Shown in pieces: positions 15,901 through 24,587 of a stretch of 64,000 nt of DNA. Numbering within the stretch: position 1 is the stretch's first letter; every line of letters begins with the position of its first letter. A program made the translations under genes and the position numbers. The DNA is from Oscillospiraceae bacterium (GTDB lineage Bacteria; Bacillota; Clostridia; Oscillospirales; Ruminococcaceae). The stretch covers positions 32,961-96,960 of the forward strand of contig JAFUWN010000011.1 in assembly GCA_017483465.1 (NCBI GenBank), read 5' to 3'. The notes beneath the pieces were generated by a model, which was not told the DNA's origin, did not search any database, and saw only the letters and a program-made list of their open reading frames with translations.

Positions 15901-16926
15901 ATGAAAAAAATCAAAATCTGGTTCAATCACTGGTTTACAACAGCCTATCATCTGATTTATTTAATGAAAAAAAATCATCCGGAATTTTATCTGATCGGCA
16001 CAAGTACCAATCCGCAGGCAATGTATCAGTTTGCCTGTGATGAATTTCTGTCCGAGCCGGATCAGATTTCAGAAACTGACTATCTTGATTTCTGTCTGAA
16101 ATTCTGTCAGGAACATGAAATTTCTGTATTTGTTCCCAGAAGATTTTTAAAATATATCTCTGAAAATTCCGGACGTTTTACAGAAATCGGCGTGAAGCTC
16201 TTCGCTGATACCAATCCGGAACTTGCTGAAATCCTGGATGATAAAATCAAAACTTATGAATTTTTCAAGACTGATTTTCCGGAGCTGATTCCGGAATATG
16301 ATTTAACATATTCACTCGAGGAATTCCGGAACAGCTATGAAATTCTGAAACAGAAGCATTCCAGAATCTGCTATAAACTCGCTCAGGATGAGGGAGCAAG
16401 AAGTTTCCGGGTTCTGGATGAAACTACAGAATCCATGAAAGCTCTGCTGAATCCGCCGAATACGAAAATTCATCCGGAAACGGCTTATAAAATTTTATCA
16501 CAGTATGATTTTTCAGTTCCGGTTCTGATTATGCCCTATCTTGACGGCATGGAAATCAGTGCAGACTGTCTGCGGACTCCCTCCGGTACGATCGTGATTC
16601 CCAGATATAAAACCGGCGGAAGATTTGCTGAAATCCGGTTTGATTCTGAACTTATTTGTTTATGTGAGAAAATGGCCGGTCAAATGCAGATTGCTATGCC
16701 GTTTAATATCCAGTTCCGGAAATATCGGAATAAATTATATTTACTGGAAATCAATCCCCGAATGTCCGGCGGTCTGCAATTATCCTGCGAGGGTGCGGGA
16801 ATCAATATTCCGGAAATTGCCGTCAGTCAGCTGCTGGGTATCACACAGAACTGGAGTTATCCGGAACAGAAGAAAATTATTTGTGCTCATCTTGAAACAC
16901 CTGTGATTTTCCCCTCAATTTCATAA
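15901..16926 (+). CDS. ATP-grasp domain protein, 341 aa
   Basis: The C-terminal half has the ATP-grasp signature: VLIMPYLDGMEISADCL (metal and substrate loop), PRYKTGGR and LYLLEINPRMSGGLQLS with the metal-binding Glu-Asn pair. The N-terminal 110 residues form a Rossmann-like pre-ATP-grasp domain (IWFNHWFTTAYHLIYLM, YLIGTSTNP, VFVPRR). Members ligate a carboxylate to an amine or thiol using ATP, as in carbamoyl phosphate synthase or peptide ligases; the substrate here is not predictable. AGGAGG precedes the ATG. It stands alone between a divergent gene and a tRNA. Confidence 0.85.
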   Translation: MKKIKIWFNHWFTTAYHLIYLMKKNHPEFYLIGTSTNPQAMYQFACDEFLSEPDQISETDYLDFCLKFCQEHEISVFVPRRFLKYISENSGRFTEIGVKLFADTNPELAEILDDKIKTYEFFKTDFPELIPEYDLTYSLEEFRNSYEILKQKHSRICYKLAQDEGARSFRVLDETTESMKALLNPPNTKIHPETAYKILSQYDFSVPVLIMPYLDGMEISADCLRTPSGTIVIPRYKTGGRFAEIRFDSELICLCEKMAGQMQIAMPFNIQFRKYRNKLYLLEINPRMSGGLQLSCEGAGINIPEIAVSQLLGITQNWSYPEQKKIICAHLETPVIFPSIS

Positions 16927-16932
16927 AAAATA

Positions 16933-16954
16933 CTGCTGCAAAAATTTGCAGCAG
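16933..16954. terminator. Bidirectional terminator of the ATP-grasp gene and tRNA-Leu
   Basis: CTGCTGCAAA (16933-16942) and TTTGCAGCAG (16945-16954) form a stem; on the plus strand CATTTCTTTT follows, on the minus strand TATTTTTT follows. Confidence 0.8.
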
Positions 16955-16965
16955 CATTTCTTTTA

Positions 16966-17047
16966 TGCGGGTAACAGGAGTTGAACCTGCATGGATTACT
17001 CCGCCAGAACCTAAATCTGGTGCGTCTGCCAGTTCCGCCATACCCGC
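16966..17047 (-). tRNA. tRNA-Leu (anticodon TAG)
   Basis: 82 nt on the minus strand. Acceptor arms GCGGGTA and TACCCGC pair over 7 bp with discriminator A; the anticodon stem CCAGA/TCTGG closes a loop TTTAGGT with anticodon TAG (reads CUA and other CUN codons). A long variable arm (GGAGTAATCC region) marks a class II tRNA, and the T-arm carries GGTTCAACTCC. The 3' CCA is not encoded. It has its own promoter. Confidence 0.95.
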
Positions 17048-17092
17048 TTTTCAAAATTCACCTGCCATAAAAAGACAAGTGAAACTAAATTT

Positions 17093-17121
17093 ATTATAGC
17101 ATATTTTTATCAGCTTGTCAA
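17093..17121 (-). promoter_or_regulatory. Consensus sigmaA promoter of tRNA-Leu
   Basis: On the minus strand TTGACA (17116-17121), 17-bp spacer, TATAAT (17093-17098), about 46 bp upstream of the tRNA, just after the end of the kinase gene. Confidence 0.9.
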
Positions 17122-17129
17122 GCGAATTT

Positions 17130-18047
17130 TTAAGAAAACTGTCCGTTGCCGATAAATTCACAGACAAGGGAATCCGGTGTAATGACTTCCGGAGGGATTT
17201 CTCTGGTTTCTTCCAGAAAAGCGAGCATATCTTCAATCAGAGGTTCTCCGCTCATATTCCGGAAAGCTTTCAGAAGAAATGTCCGGTATGCACAGATTTC
17301 ATAGGGCATGAAAGTATCCACATCATAATCAGAACGGTATTTATACGGCATAATATATTTATTCTCGCCCTCTTCCACACTGTAGAACATCATCAGAGTA
17401 TCCTGAAAAGAACGTTTCCGGAACAGCATATCCCGGACTAAACGGCGCATCAGCCGGATTTTTGACGGATGCAGCAGTACACCGTTTTTGGAAATTCTGG
17501 TTCTGACACTGACATAAATTTTCGCTGTACGGGAATCTTTAAAACTGATAATATCCGGGTTAAGACTGTGAATGCCTTCTAAGATGACAAGTTCTCCGGG
17601 CTTGCGGTGCAGAATCTTTCCGCTCTGGATTCTGACAGAATCTTTGAAATCATAAATCGGCAGTTCTACCGGACGGCAGTGATAAATTTCCCTGAGCTGT
17701 TCTGTCAGAAACGGACTGTCCACACGCTTGGGCGATTCCAGATCCAGTTTGCCGACAGCAAATAATTCTTTTTCCTGATCGGTCAGCGGACTGAAATAAT
17801 TATCCAGTGAAAGTGTATGTGTTTCAATCCCCTGCTCATCCAGAATTTTTTCAATCATGAGGGCAGATGTCGTTTTTCCCGAACCGGAAGGCCCTGACAG
17901 CAGAATAATTGGTTTTTTATCACGGTGCAAAGCAATATCATCAGCAATTTTTTTCAGATTTTCAAGATAATCCGCATTGGATTTCCGGATAAATTCAGCA
18001 GTGTTTTCAGTCACTTTTGTATTGATCATCTGCAAGTCAATATTCAT
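17130..18047 (-). CDS. Uridine kinase-like P-loop protein, 305 aa
   Basis: A Walker A motif LLSGPSGSGKTTSA lies near residue 55, with the nucleoside-kinase pattern LSLDNYFSP downstream, PIYDFKDSVR, VILEGIHSLNP (Walker B region) and RLVRDMLFRKRSFQDTL (Lid). This is the arrangement of the uridine kinase / phosphoribulokinase superfamily, in the longer Clostridia form with an N-terminal extension of about 45 residues. Phosphorylation of uridine or another nucleoside is likely but the substrate is not proven. The start at 18047 has AGGAGG 8 nt upstream; upstream in-frame codons lie in the promoter. It is monocistronic and divergent from the EamA gene. Confidence 0.85.
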   Translation of the reverse strand: MNIDLQMINTKVTENTAEFIRKSNADYLENLKKIADDIALHRDKKPIILLSGPSGSGKTTSALMIEKILDEQGIETHTLSLDNYFSPLTDQEKELFAVGKLDLESPKRVDSPFLTEQLREIYHCRPVELPIYDFKDSVRIQSGKILHRKPGELVILEGIHSLNPDIISFKDSRTAKIYVSVRTRISKNGVLLHPSKIRLMRRLVRDMLFRKRSFQDTLMMFYSVEEGENKYIMPYKYRSDYDVDTFMPYEICAYRTFLLKAFRNMSGEPLIEDMLAFLEETREIPPEVITPDSLVCEFIGNGQFS

Positions 18048-18078
18048 GGAAATGCCTCCTGTAGAAAGATTTATAGTT

Positions 18079-18107
18079 ATTATATCATATTTTATTTCAA
18101 AAGTCAA
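18079..18107 (-). promoter_or_regulatory. SigmaA promoter of the uridine kinase-like gene
   Basis: On the minus strand TTGACT (18102-18107), 17-bp spacer, TATAAT (18079-18084). Confidence 0.85.
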
Positions 18108-18144
18108 TATTTTTTGTCGAAAACATAGATTTTTTCTGAATGCT

Positions 18145-18173
18145 TTACAATAACCGGAAAATATGCTATGATG
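18145..18173 (+). promoter_or_regulatory. SigmaA promoter of the EamA gene
   Basis: TTTACA (18145-18150), 17-bp spacer, TATGAT (18168-18173). Confidence 0.8.
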
Positions 18174-18193
18174 ATAAAGTGAGAGAAAGGACG

Positions 18194-18211
18194 ATGAAGC
18201 TACTGTTTTGA
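18194..18211 (+). CDS. Possible 5-codon leader ORF (MKLLF) overlapping the EamA start
   Basis: AAAGGA is followed 2-3 bases later by ATG AAG CTA CTG TTT TGA. The stop overlaps the TTG start of the transporter gene (TTTTGA), so ribosomes ending here could restart at the TTG. It is the only ATG close to the ribosome binding site. It may be a coupling device or chance. Confidence 0.35.
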   Translation: MKLLF

Positions 18212-19143
18212 AAACCGAAAAATTAACACATACCAGTACTGTCGCACTGCTGGCACTGGTATGCTGTATCTTATGGGGCAGTGCATTTTCAGGTGTCAAG
18301 CTCGGTTATGCCGAAATGCAGACGGATTCCGGTGACTGGGCTTCTCAGATGGTCTTTGCCGGAATCCGGTTTCTGATTGCCGGAATCATGGCACTGATCG
18401 CCGGAAGTATCGCAGAAAAACAGCTGCTGCTTCCCAAACCGGAAAGTATTCCGAGAATCGGTGTAGTGAGCCTGTTTCAGACGATTCTGCAATATTTTTT
18501 CTATTATATCGGCCTGGCACATACCACCGGAACCAAAGCGGCTATTCTGGTTGCAGCAAATGTCTTTGCAGCAATTTTTATTTCTCATGCATTCGGACAG
18601 GAAAAATTAACCGCAAGAAAGATGATCGGCTGTGTGATCGGCTTTTCCGGAATTGTGCTGGTTAATTTTACCGGACTGGATTTGAAATTCAGCCTGCTCG
18701 GAGAAGGTTTTATTTTTCTCTGTACAATTGCAAGCGGCTTTTCCAGTGTATTCATGAAGCATTATACAGGAAAATATCATGAAAATCCGGTTCTGTTCAG
18801 CGGATGGCAGTTTGCTTTCGGCGGAGCGGTGATGTGGATTTTCGGAGCCGTCAGCGGCGGCCGTCTTCATCTGACGGTCAGAGCATGGATGATTTTATTA
18901 TATCTGGCATTTGTATCAGCGGCGGCCTATTCGCTGTGGGCAGTATTATTAAAATATAATCCCGTCTCGAAAGTGACAGTATTCGGATTTTTAAACCCTC
19001 TGTGCGGTGTGATTATCTCCGGTATTGTCCTGCATGAACAGGGAGCTTTCACATGGCAGGGCATGACGGCTTTATTATTAGTATGCATGGGAATTCTGAT
19101 TGTCAATTCTGAGAAAAAAGGAGTACAGACACATGAAATATAG
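18208..19143 (+). CDS. EamA/DMT-family transporter, 311 aa, TTG start
   Basis: Ten hydrophobic segments in two EamA repeats: the first starts TVALLALVCCILWGSAFSGVKLG, the second around residue 160 (GEGFIFLCTIASGFSSVFMKHY). The drug/metabolite transporter superfamily exports amino acids, metabolites or drugs; the substrate is not predictable. The TTG at 18208 is the only start that keeps the first membrane segment, but its distance from the GAAAGGA site (about 16 nt) is long; a 5-codon ORF fills the gap. The next gene, a lipoprotein, starts 11 bp before this gene ends. Confidence 0.85.
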   Translation: MKTEKLTHTSTVALLALVCCILWGSAFSGVKLGYAEMQTDSGDWASQMVFAGIRFLIAGIMALIAGSIAEKQLLLPKPESIPRIGVVSLFQTILQYFFYYIGLAHTTGTKAAILVAANVFAAIFISHAFGQEKLTARKMIGCVIGFSGIVLVNFTGLDLKFSLLGEGFIFLCTIASGFSSVFMKHYTGKYHENPVLFSGWQFAFGGAVMWIFGAVSGGRLHLTVRAWMILLYLAFVSAAAYSLWAVLLKYNPVSKVTVFGFLNPLCGVIISGIVLHEQGAFTWQGMTALLLVCMGILIVNSEKKGVQTHEI

Positions 19144-20041
19144 GAAATTATTATTTATATTATTATCGGGCATTATCCTGACAGGCTGCAGTGCAGACAC
19201 TGAAAGCAGTTCTTCCCTGCCCGATCTGGACAGTATCATAGAACAGGAAAATTCCTCCGCTCCGGAAGCCGATACCGAAGCAGAAACAGAAGCCTTTTCA
19301 GAAAATATTTATTATCTGACCAGCCATCAGACAGAAGATTCTGCTAACCTGGGGAAATTTAAATCTCATCTTGAAACAGACGGCTTTGTCTGGAACGAAT
19401 GCGAAATTTCTGATATTCCTGCCGAAGCAGATATTTTAATCTATAATTTTCCGAAAGAGGATCTTTCTTCGGAAGAATATCAGATTCTGAAAGACTATAC
19501 CGACAGGGGCGGAGATTTCCTGCTTTTCCTGCCGGCTTCTGACAGCGAAGTCAGATATAAATTTTTAAATCTCTTTCTGGAAAGTTTCAGCTTTCAGATA
19601 GATTATGACAATGTTACCATTCCTGAACAGGATGCAAACTGGGTCGTGCTCCAGCCCATCGGAATGCCTGACCGCATGACTGCCTATGACGATTCTATGC
19701 AGACAGCTCCTGTATATATGCAGTATATGCGGAGTTTTCACATGCTCGGTGATTATGCAACAGACGAACTGTTTATTGATGTCATGCTTCAGACCCCTGA
19801 ATTTGCTGTCGGTGAACCTTATGGCGGTACAGAAGATGACCCTCTGACTTATGAAAACGAAAAATTAAATATTCTGGTCTATTCCCGTGATGCTATCCGG
19901 AATAACGCTTCTGTCATCGCCTGCGGAGCAAATGCTTTTCTTCTGGATGAAAATTTCGACTCTGAAATTTCCAAACCGGCTCAGAACTGGATTTACAGTT
20001 CTCTGTTCTGGTTCTGCAATTATGATGCTTATCAATCATAA
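19133..20041 (+). CDS. Lipoprotein with GldG/ABC-auxiliary-like domain, 302 aa
   Basis: The lipobox LTGC lies after a hydrophobic signal (residues 5-17), so Cys18 or so should be lipidated. A Ser/Glu-rich linker follows, then a domain with the pattern of ABC_transp_aux/GldG proteins: ADILIYNFPKEDLSSEEYQILKDYTDRGG (paraphrased, residues about 94-122) and FLLFLPAS. That domain usually belongs to gliding or ABC-2 exporter complexes, which are not present here. AAAAAAGGAG lies 9 nt upstream of the ATG; the longer frame at 19100 lies inside the EamA gene. It is co-transcribed with the EamA transporter. Confidence 0.7.
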   Translation: MKYRKLLFILLSGIILTGCSADTESSSSLPDLDSIIEQENSSAPEADTEAETEAFSENIYYLTSHQTEDSANLGKFKSHLETDGFVWNECEISDIPAEADILIYNFPKEDLSSEEYQILKDYTDRGGDFLLFLPASDSEVRYKFLNLFLESFSFQIDYDNVTIPEQDANWVVLQPIGMPDRMTAYDDSMQTAPVYMQYMRSFHMLGDYATDELFIDVMLQTPEFAVGEPYGGTEDDPLTYENEKLNILVYSRDAIRNNASVIACGANAFLLDENFDSEISKPAQNWIYSSLFWFCNYDAYQS

Positions 20042-20047
20042 TAAAAA

Positions 20048-20072
20048 ATCCCCTCTGAAGCTCAGAGGGGAT
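20048..20072. terminator. Bidirectional terminator between the lipoprotein gene and eno
   Basis: ATCCCCTCTGA (20048-20058) and TCAGAGGGGAT (20062-20072), 11-bp stem with a 3-nt loop, A run before and TTCTTTT after, between convergent genes. Confidence 0.9.
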
Positions 20073-20106
20073 TGATTCTTTTCTGTGTGAATGCAAAGAA
20101 GAGAAA

Positions 20107-21414
<1,308 letters not shown>

Positions 21415-21486
21415 TCATATCCTTTCTTTACAGGCCTGAAAAACAGCCGAAGATTCCGGCACAGCCTGTATTCTGAAAATTTATTT

Positions 21487-21503
21487 GTCAGAATTTTTCT
21501 GAC
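21487..21503 (-). promoter_or_regulatory. Inverted repeat in the eno leader
   Basis: GTCAGAA (21487-21493) and TTCTGAC (21497-21503) with a 3-nt centre, just downstream of the -10 and near the expected transcription start. It could be a repressor site or a 5' mRNA stem. Confidence 0.5.
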
Positions 21504-21510
21504 TGTTATT

Positions 21511-21539
21511 ATTATATCACACAGGCAGTTTTTTGTCAA
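21511..21539 (-). promoter_or_regulatory. Consensus sigmaA promoter of eno
   Basis: On the minus strand TTGACA (21534-21539), 17-bp spacer, TATAAT (21511-21516). Confidence 0.9.
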
Positions 21540-21599
21540 GATATTTATGAAAATTTTACAAATCCTGCAAAATTCGGCAACACTTCCGGGGGTTCTGCC

Positions 21600-21628
21600 T
21601 TGACAGCAGAGCGTTTTCATGCTATAAT
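21600..21628 (+). promoter_or_regulatory. Consensus sigmaA promoter of the 177-aa unknown gene
   Basis: TTGACA (21600-21605), 17-bp spacer, TATAAT (21623-21628). Confidence 0.9.
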
Positions 21629-21670
21629 AAACAGCAGTAACACATTCTCAGAACAGAAAGGAATACTCCC

Positions 21671-22204
21671 ATGTCAGAAAAAGACAGCATTATTTCAGAA
21701 TATGAACTGACTGAAAATTTTGAACAGAATCAGAATGATTTCGATCTGCCCGTCATTCAGACTGTGACATTCGGCAACGGCCGGGAATACTATGTCAGCC
21801 GCAACGGTGTGCCGTACCTGAAAGCAGAAGTCAACGAAGTTTCCGATTTTTTTGATAAAGCCTGTATTTTCGGAAAATATCTCTGTATCGGCTCAGGCAG
21901 TACTGTGATATTCGTCAATTTAGAGAGCTTTGCTTCACTGACAATGGAAGTGAGCAAGTATTTCGGATATTTCTTTATTCATGAAGATATTTTATATATC
22001 GCTTTCGGGACAGGTATCATGGCTTTGGATGAAAAATTGCAGGTTCTCTGGAAAAATGAACGGCTCGCCGATGACGGTGTCATTATTCACGAAGTATTTC
22101 AGCTCCGCAATGCACTCCGCATCAGTGCTCAGGAAAGCTTAATGCATGGAGAATACTGGAAAGAAAAGCTTGTCAGTCTGAAAACCGGTGAACAGGTGAT
22201 ATAA
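21671..22204 (+). CDS. Unknown soluble protein, 177 aa
   Basis: No family is recognised. The acidic N-terminus (about 25 residues) precedes a beta-rich region with strand pairs such as TVTFGNGREYYVSRNGVPYL, YLCIGSGSTVIFVN, DILYIAFGTGIMALDE and KLQVLWKNE; this repeated strand pattern suggests a fragment of a beta-propeller or similar all-beta fold. AGAAAGGAA precedes the ATG. It has its own consensus promoter and terminator, so it is expressed as a single gene. Confidence 0.65.
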   Translation: MSEKDSIISEYELTENFEQNQNDFDLPVIQTVTFGNGREYYVSRNGVPYLKAEVNEVSDFFDKACIFGKYLCIGSGSTVIFVNLESFASLTMEVSKYFGYFFIHEDILYIAFGTGIMALDEKLQVLWKNERLADDGVIIHEVFQLRNALRISAQESLMHGEYWKEKLVSLKTGEQVI

Positions 22205-22233
22205 AAAATTTCCTCGCCAAAAGGGAATTTTTT
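22203..22233 (+). terminator. Terminator of the 177-aa gene
   Basis: AAAAAATTTCC (22203-22213) and GGGAATTTTTT (22223-22233) form an A/T-rich stem with a C/G top and one wobble, ending in T. Confidence 0.75.
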
Positions 22234-22242
22234 ATAAATCTC

Positions 22243-22271
22243 TTGACAAAATCAGAAGAAAAGGCTATAAT
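22243..22271 (+). promoter_or_regulatory. Consensus sigmaA promoter of the HD-domain gene
   Basis: TTGACA (22243-22248), 17-bp spacer, TATAAT (22266-22271), directly after the preceding terminator. Confidence 0.9.
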
Positions 22272-22316
22272 ATATTCAGCAGAAATACTCTGCATCAAGA
22301 AAGGAAGTCCTGTCAT

Positions 22317-22853
22317 ATGCAAACTCTGAAAGCCACCGGTTCTAAAAAAAATCTGACAGAGTCTGAGTATTATCAAATTATCGCTGATCTTCTCGAACTG
22401 GAAGAAGTCCGGAATCTTCGTCATTTCCGGCATCATATCATGACAACAAGGTTTCAGCACAGTCTGAATGTATCTTATTATAATTATAAATTATGCAAGG
22501 CACTCCGCCTTGATGCCGAATCTGCCGCCAGAGCAGGCCTGCTCCATGATCTGTATTTCTATGATACAAAAGAATATACCAAAAGCAGTCCGGCTGTCCG
22601 GCACAGCAAGCATCATCCGGAAATTGCTCTTGAAAATGCGGAAAAGCTTCTGTCTCTCAACGAGAAAGAACGGGATATGATCCGCAATCATATGTTCCCG
22701 ATGACATTCGCTCTGCCGAAATATGCCGAAACGTATCTGATTACGCTGGTTGATAAATATTGTGCTGTGATGGAGTTCATGCTCCCGCAGCCGAAAAGAT
22801 TCCTGAATTTTGTCAGACATAAAAAACAACAGGTATCAGATTTTCAATTATAA
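22317..22853 (+). CDS. HD-domain phosphohydrolase, 178 aa
   Basis: The metal-binding pattern of HD hydrolases is present: His of TRFQHSLNVS, the His-Asp doublet of GLLHDLYFYD, and the HSKHHPEIAL and LVDKYCAVME segments further on. Such proteins hydrolyse nucleotides or phosphate esters; the short form resembles the YfbR/YedJ-like single-domain HD proteins, but the substrate is not known. GAAAGGAAG precedes the ATG. It is a single gene with a promoter and a strong terminator. Confidence 0.85.
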   Translation: MQTLKATGSKKNLTESEYYQIIADLLELEEVRNLRHFRHHIMTTRFQHSLNVSYYNYKLCKALRLDAESAARAGLLHDLYFYDTKEYTKSSPAVRHSKHHPEIALENAEKLLSLNEKERDMIRNHMFPMTFALPKYAETYLITLVDKYCAVMEFMLPQPKRFLNFVRHKKQQVSDFQL

Positions 22854-22856
22854 ATC

Positions 22857-22887
22857 AAAAAAGTCCGGTTTTTACCGGACTTTTTTT
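22857..22887 (+). terminator. Strong terminator after the HD gene
   Basis: AAAAAAGTCCGG (22857-22868) and CCGGACTTTTTT (22875-22886), 12-bp stem, 6-nt loop, T run. Confidence 0.95.
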
Positions 22888-22917
22888 AAATCCGGCAAGA
22901 TATTTTTTCCGGAATCA

Positions 22918-22938
22918 GTTATCATAAAAATTGATAAC
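22918..22938 (+). promoter_or_regulatory. Palindromic operator candidate upstream of the metY leader
   Basis: GTTATCA (22918-22924) and TGATAAC (22932-22938) with a 7-bp centre; this contains ATC-N9-GAT, the LysR-type pattern. The centre is about 66 bp upstream of the expected transcription start, where LysR-type regulators bind. A further half-site TATCA lies at 22943-22947. Confidence 0.55.
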
Positions 22939-22958
22939 AAGCTATCAGAAATAACAAT

Positions 22959-22987
22959 TTGACAAATAAGCAGAACTATGCTATAAT
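22959..22987 (+). promoter_or_regulatory. Consensus sigmaA promoter of the metY leader
   Basis: TTGACA (22959-22964), 17-bp spacer, TATAAT (22982-22987). The start of metY is about 250 bp downstream, leaving a long leader that contains a small ORF and a stem. Confidence 0.9.
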
Positions 22988-23038
22988 AAGCACATACCAA
23001 ACAGATAGACTTACAAGATATAGAAAGGAGTCTTTGCT

Positions 23039-23107
23039 ATGATTTTGAAAATACTCCGTTCTGTCATCCGAGGTCGTGACCGAATGCGTGGAACAGAACG
23101 ATGTTGA
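23039..23107 (+). CDS. Probable leader peptide upstream of metY, 22 aa
   Basis: AGAAAGGAG stands 8 nt before an ATG that opens a 22-codon ORF beginning MILKILRSVI and ending RGTERC-stop. Five of its residues after position 6 are Arg read by CGA or CGT, three of them CGA (codons 11, 15 and 21), and the last sense codon is Cys (TGT). It is too basic and short for an ordinary enzyme. Its position 135 bp before a sulfur-assimilation gene, after a consensus promoter, suggests a cis-acting leader peptide that senses cysteine (or Arg-tRNA) supply. This role is inference. Most of the ORF also lies inside an RNA stem-loop. Confidence 0.65.
   Translation: MILKILRSVIRGRDRMRGTERC
23057..23100 (+). promoter_or_regulatory. 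RNA stem-loop nested in the leader ORF
   Basis: CGTTCTGT (23057-23064) and ACAGAACG (23093-23100) are perfectly complementary and enclose 28 nt, including GGTC/GACC. The stem covers codons 7-21 of the leader peptide, so translating ribosomes would melt it. GTTTTTATT follows a few bases later, so it may act as an attenuator. Confidence 0.55.
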
Positions 23108-23242
23108 GTTTTTATTACAGGATTTATGATATTATAATAAAAAATATTATTAAGAGAAAAGAGAAATTTCAGAAATCAATTTTTATTTTTTTAAGCTTCA
23201 TCAGGCGAAAGCCATTTTCTATACAATAGGAGGAAATTTATT

Positions 23243-24532
23243 ATGTCAGAAAAGAAACTTCATTTTGAAACACTTCAGCTTCATGTTGGTCAGGAACAGG
23301 CTGACCCCGCTTCCGATGCAAGAGCCGTGCCGATTTATGCAACGACTTCTTATGTATTCCATAATTCCCAGCATGCCGCTGACAGATTCGCTCTGAAAGA
23401 TGCCGGCAATATCTACGGCAGACTCACAAACTCCACACAGGATGTCTTTGAAAAGCGTATTGCCGCTCTGGAAGGCGGTGTTGCCGCTTTAGGTTTAGCT
23501 TCCGGTGCTGCTGCCATCAGCTACACAATCGAAGCTCTCGCTAAGGCCGGTGAAAATATTGTCGCTTCTAAAACCATCTACGGCGGAACTTATAATTTAT
23601 TAGCTCATACTCTGCCCCTGTACGGCATTGAAACAACTTTCGTTGAGCCCGAAGATGAGTCCGCTTTTGTCAGTGCTATCAATGACAAGACGAAAGCAAT
23701 CTTTATTGAAACACTTGGCAATCCGAATTCCAATGCCATCGACATTGAAAGAATCGCTCAGATTGCACATTCGCACAACATTCCGCTTGTGATTGACAAT
23801 ACATTCGCAACGCCCTATTTAGTACGTCCGATTGAGTATGGTGCTGATATTGTTGTACATTCTGCAACGAAATTCATCGGCGGTCATGGTACCGCAATCG
23901 GCGGTGTGATTATTGATTCCGGCAATTTTGACTGGGGTCAGTCCGGCCGTTATCCGTGGATTTCTGCCCCGAATCCGAGCTATCATGGTGTCAGCTTCAC
24001 AGCCGCCGCCGGAGCAGCTGCATTTGTAACCTATATCAGAGCAATTCTGTTAAGAGATACCGGAGCTGCTATTTCTCCGTTCCATGCGTTTATTTTCTTA
24101 CAGGGTCTGGAGACACTCTCCCTGCGTGTAGAACGCCACGTAGAAAATGCCCTCAAGATTGTAGATTATCTTGCCAACCATCCGCAGGTAGAAGCTGTTC
24201 ATCATCCGTCACAGGAATCTGAACCGAGTTATAAGATCTATCAGAAATACTTCCCGAACGGCGGCGGCAGTATCTTTACGTTTGATATTAAAGGCACTGA
24301 AGATGATGCGAAGAAATTTATTGATAATCTTCCGATTTTCAGTCTGCTTGCAAATGTTGCCGATGTAAAGTCACTTGTAATTCATCCGGCTTCTACGACA
24401 CATTCTCAGCTTTCAGAATCTGAATTGCTGGAACAGGGCATCAAACCGACAACAATCAGACTTTCAATCGGTACAGAACATGTTGATGACCTGATTGATG
24501 CACTGGATACCGCTTTCAAGGCAATTCAGTAA
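23243..24532 (+). CDS. metY: O-acetylhomoserine aminocarboxypropyltransferase / cysteine synthase, 429 aa
   Basis: A PLP-dependent Cys/Met metabolism enzyme that makes homocysteine (or cysteine) from O-acetylhomoserine and sulfide. The N-terminal FETLQLHVGQEQADP and PIYATTSYVF, YGRLTNSTQDVFE, ALASGAAA-type turn (GLASGAAAIS), VIDNTFATPYL, and the PLP-lysine in SATKFIGGHG (about residue 212) define the family; the long GNFDWGQSGRYPW insertion distinguishes MetY from MetB/MetC. Length is normal. AGGAGG precedes the ATG. Upstream lies a leader with a small ORF, a GAAA-tetraloop hairpin (GGCGAAAGCC, 23204-23213) and no recognisable SAM riboswitch. Confidence 0.95.
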   Translation: MSEKKLHFETLQLHVGQEQADPASDARAVPIYATTSYVFHNSQHAADRFALKDAGNIYGRLTNSTQDVFEKRIAALEGGVAALGLASGAAAISYTIEALAKAGENIVASKTIYGGTYNLLAHTLPLYGIETTFVEPEDESAFVSAINDKTKAIFIETLGNPNSNAIDIERIAQIAHSHNIPLVIDNTFATPYLVRPIEYGADIVVHSATKFIGGHGTAIGGVIIDSGNFDWGQSGRYPWISAPNPSYHGVSFTAAAGAAAFVTYIRAILLRDTGAAISPFHAFIFLQGLETLSLRVERHVENALKIVDYLANHPQVEAVHHPSQESEPSYKIYQKYFPNGGGSIFTFDIKGTEDDAKKFIDNLPIFSLLANVADVKSLVIHPASTTHSQLSESELLEQGIKPTTIRLSIGTEHVDDLIDALDTAFKAIQ

Positions 24533-24587
24533 ATTGATAGAATACACTGATTTCTGCCCATTTTTTAGATACTTTCCTGATTTTTGT

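Noticed and set aside
23108-23242. SAM-I or other riboswitch upstream of metY
   Set aside because: The conserved SAM-I core sequences are not found; the stretch is A/T rich with only a small GGC-GAAA-GCC hairpin.
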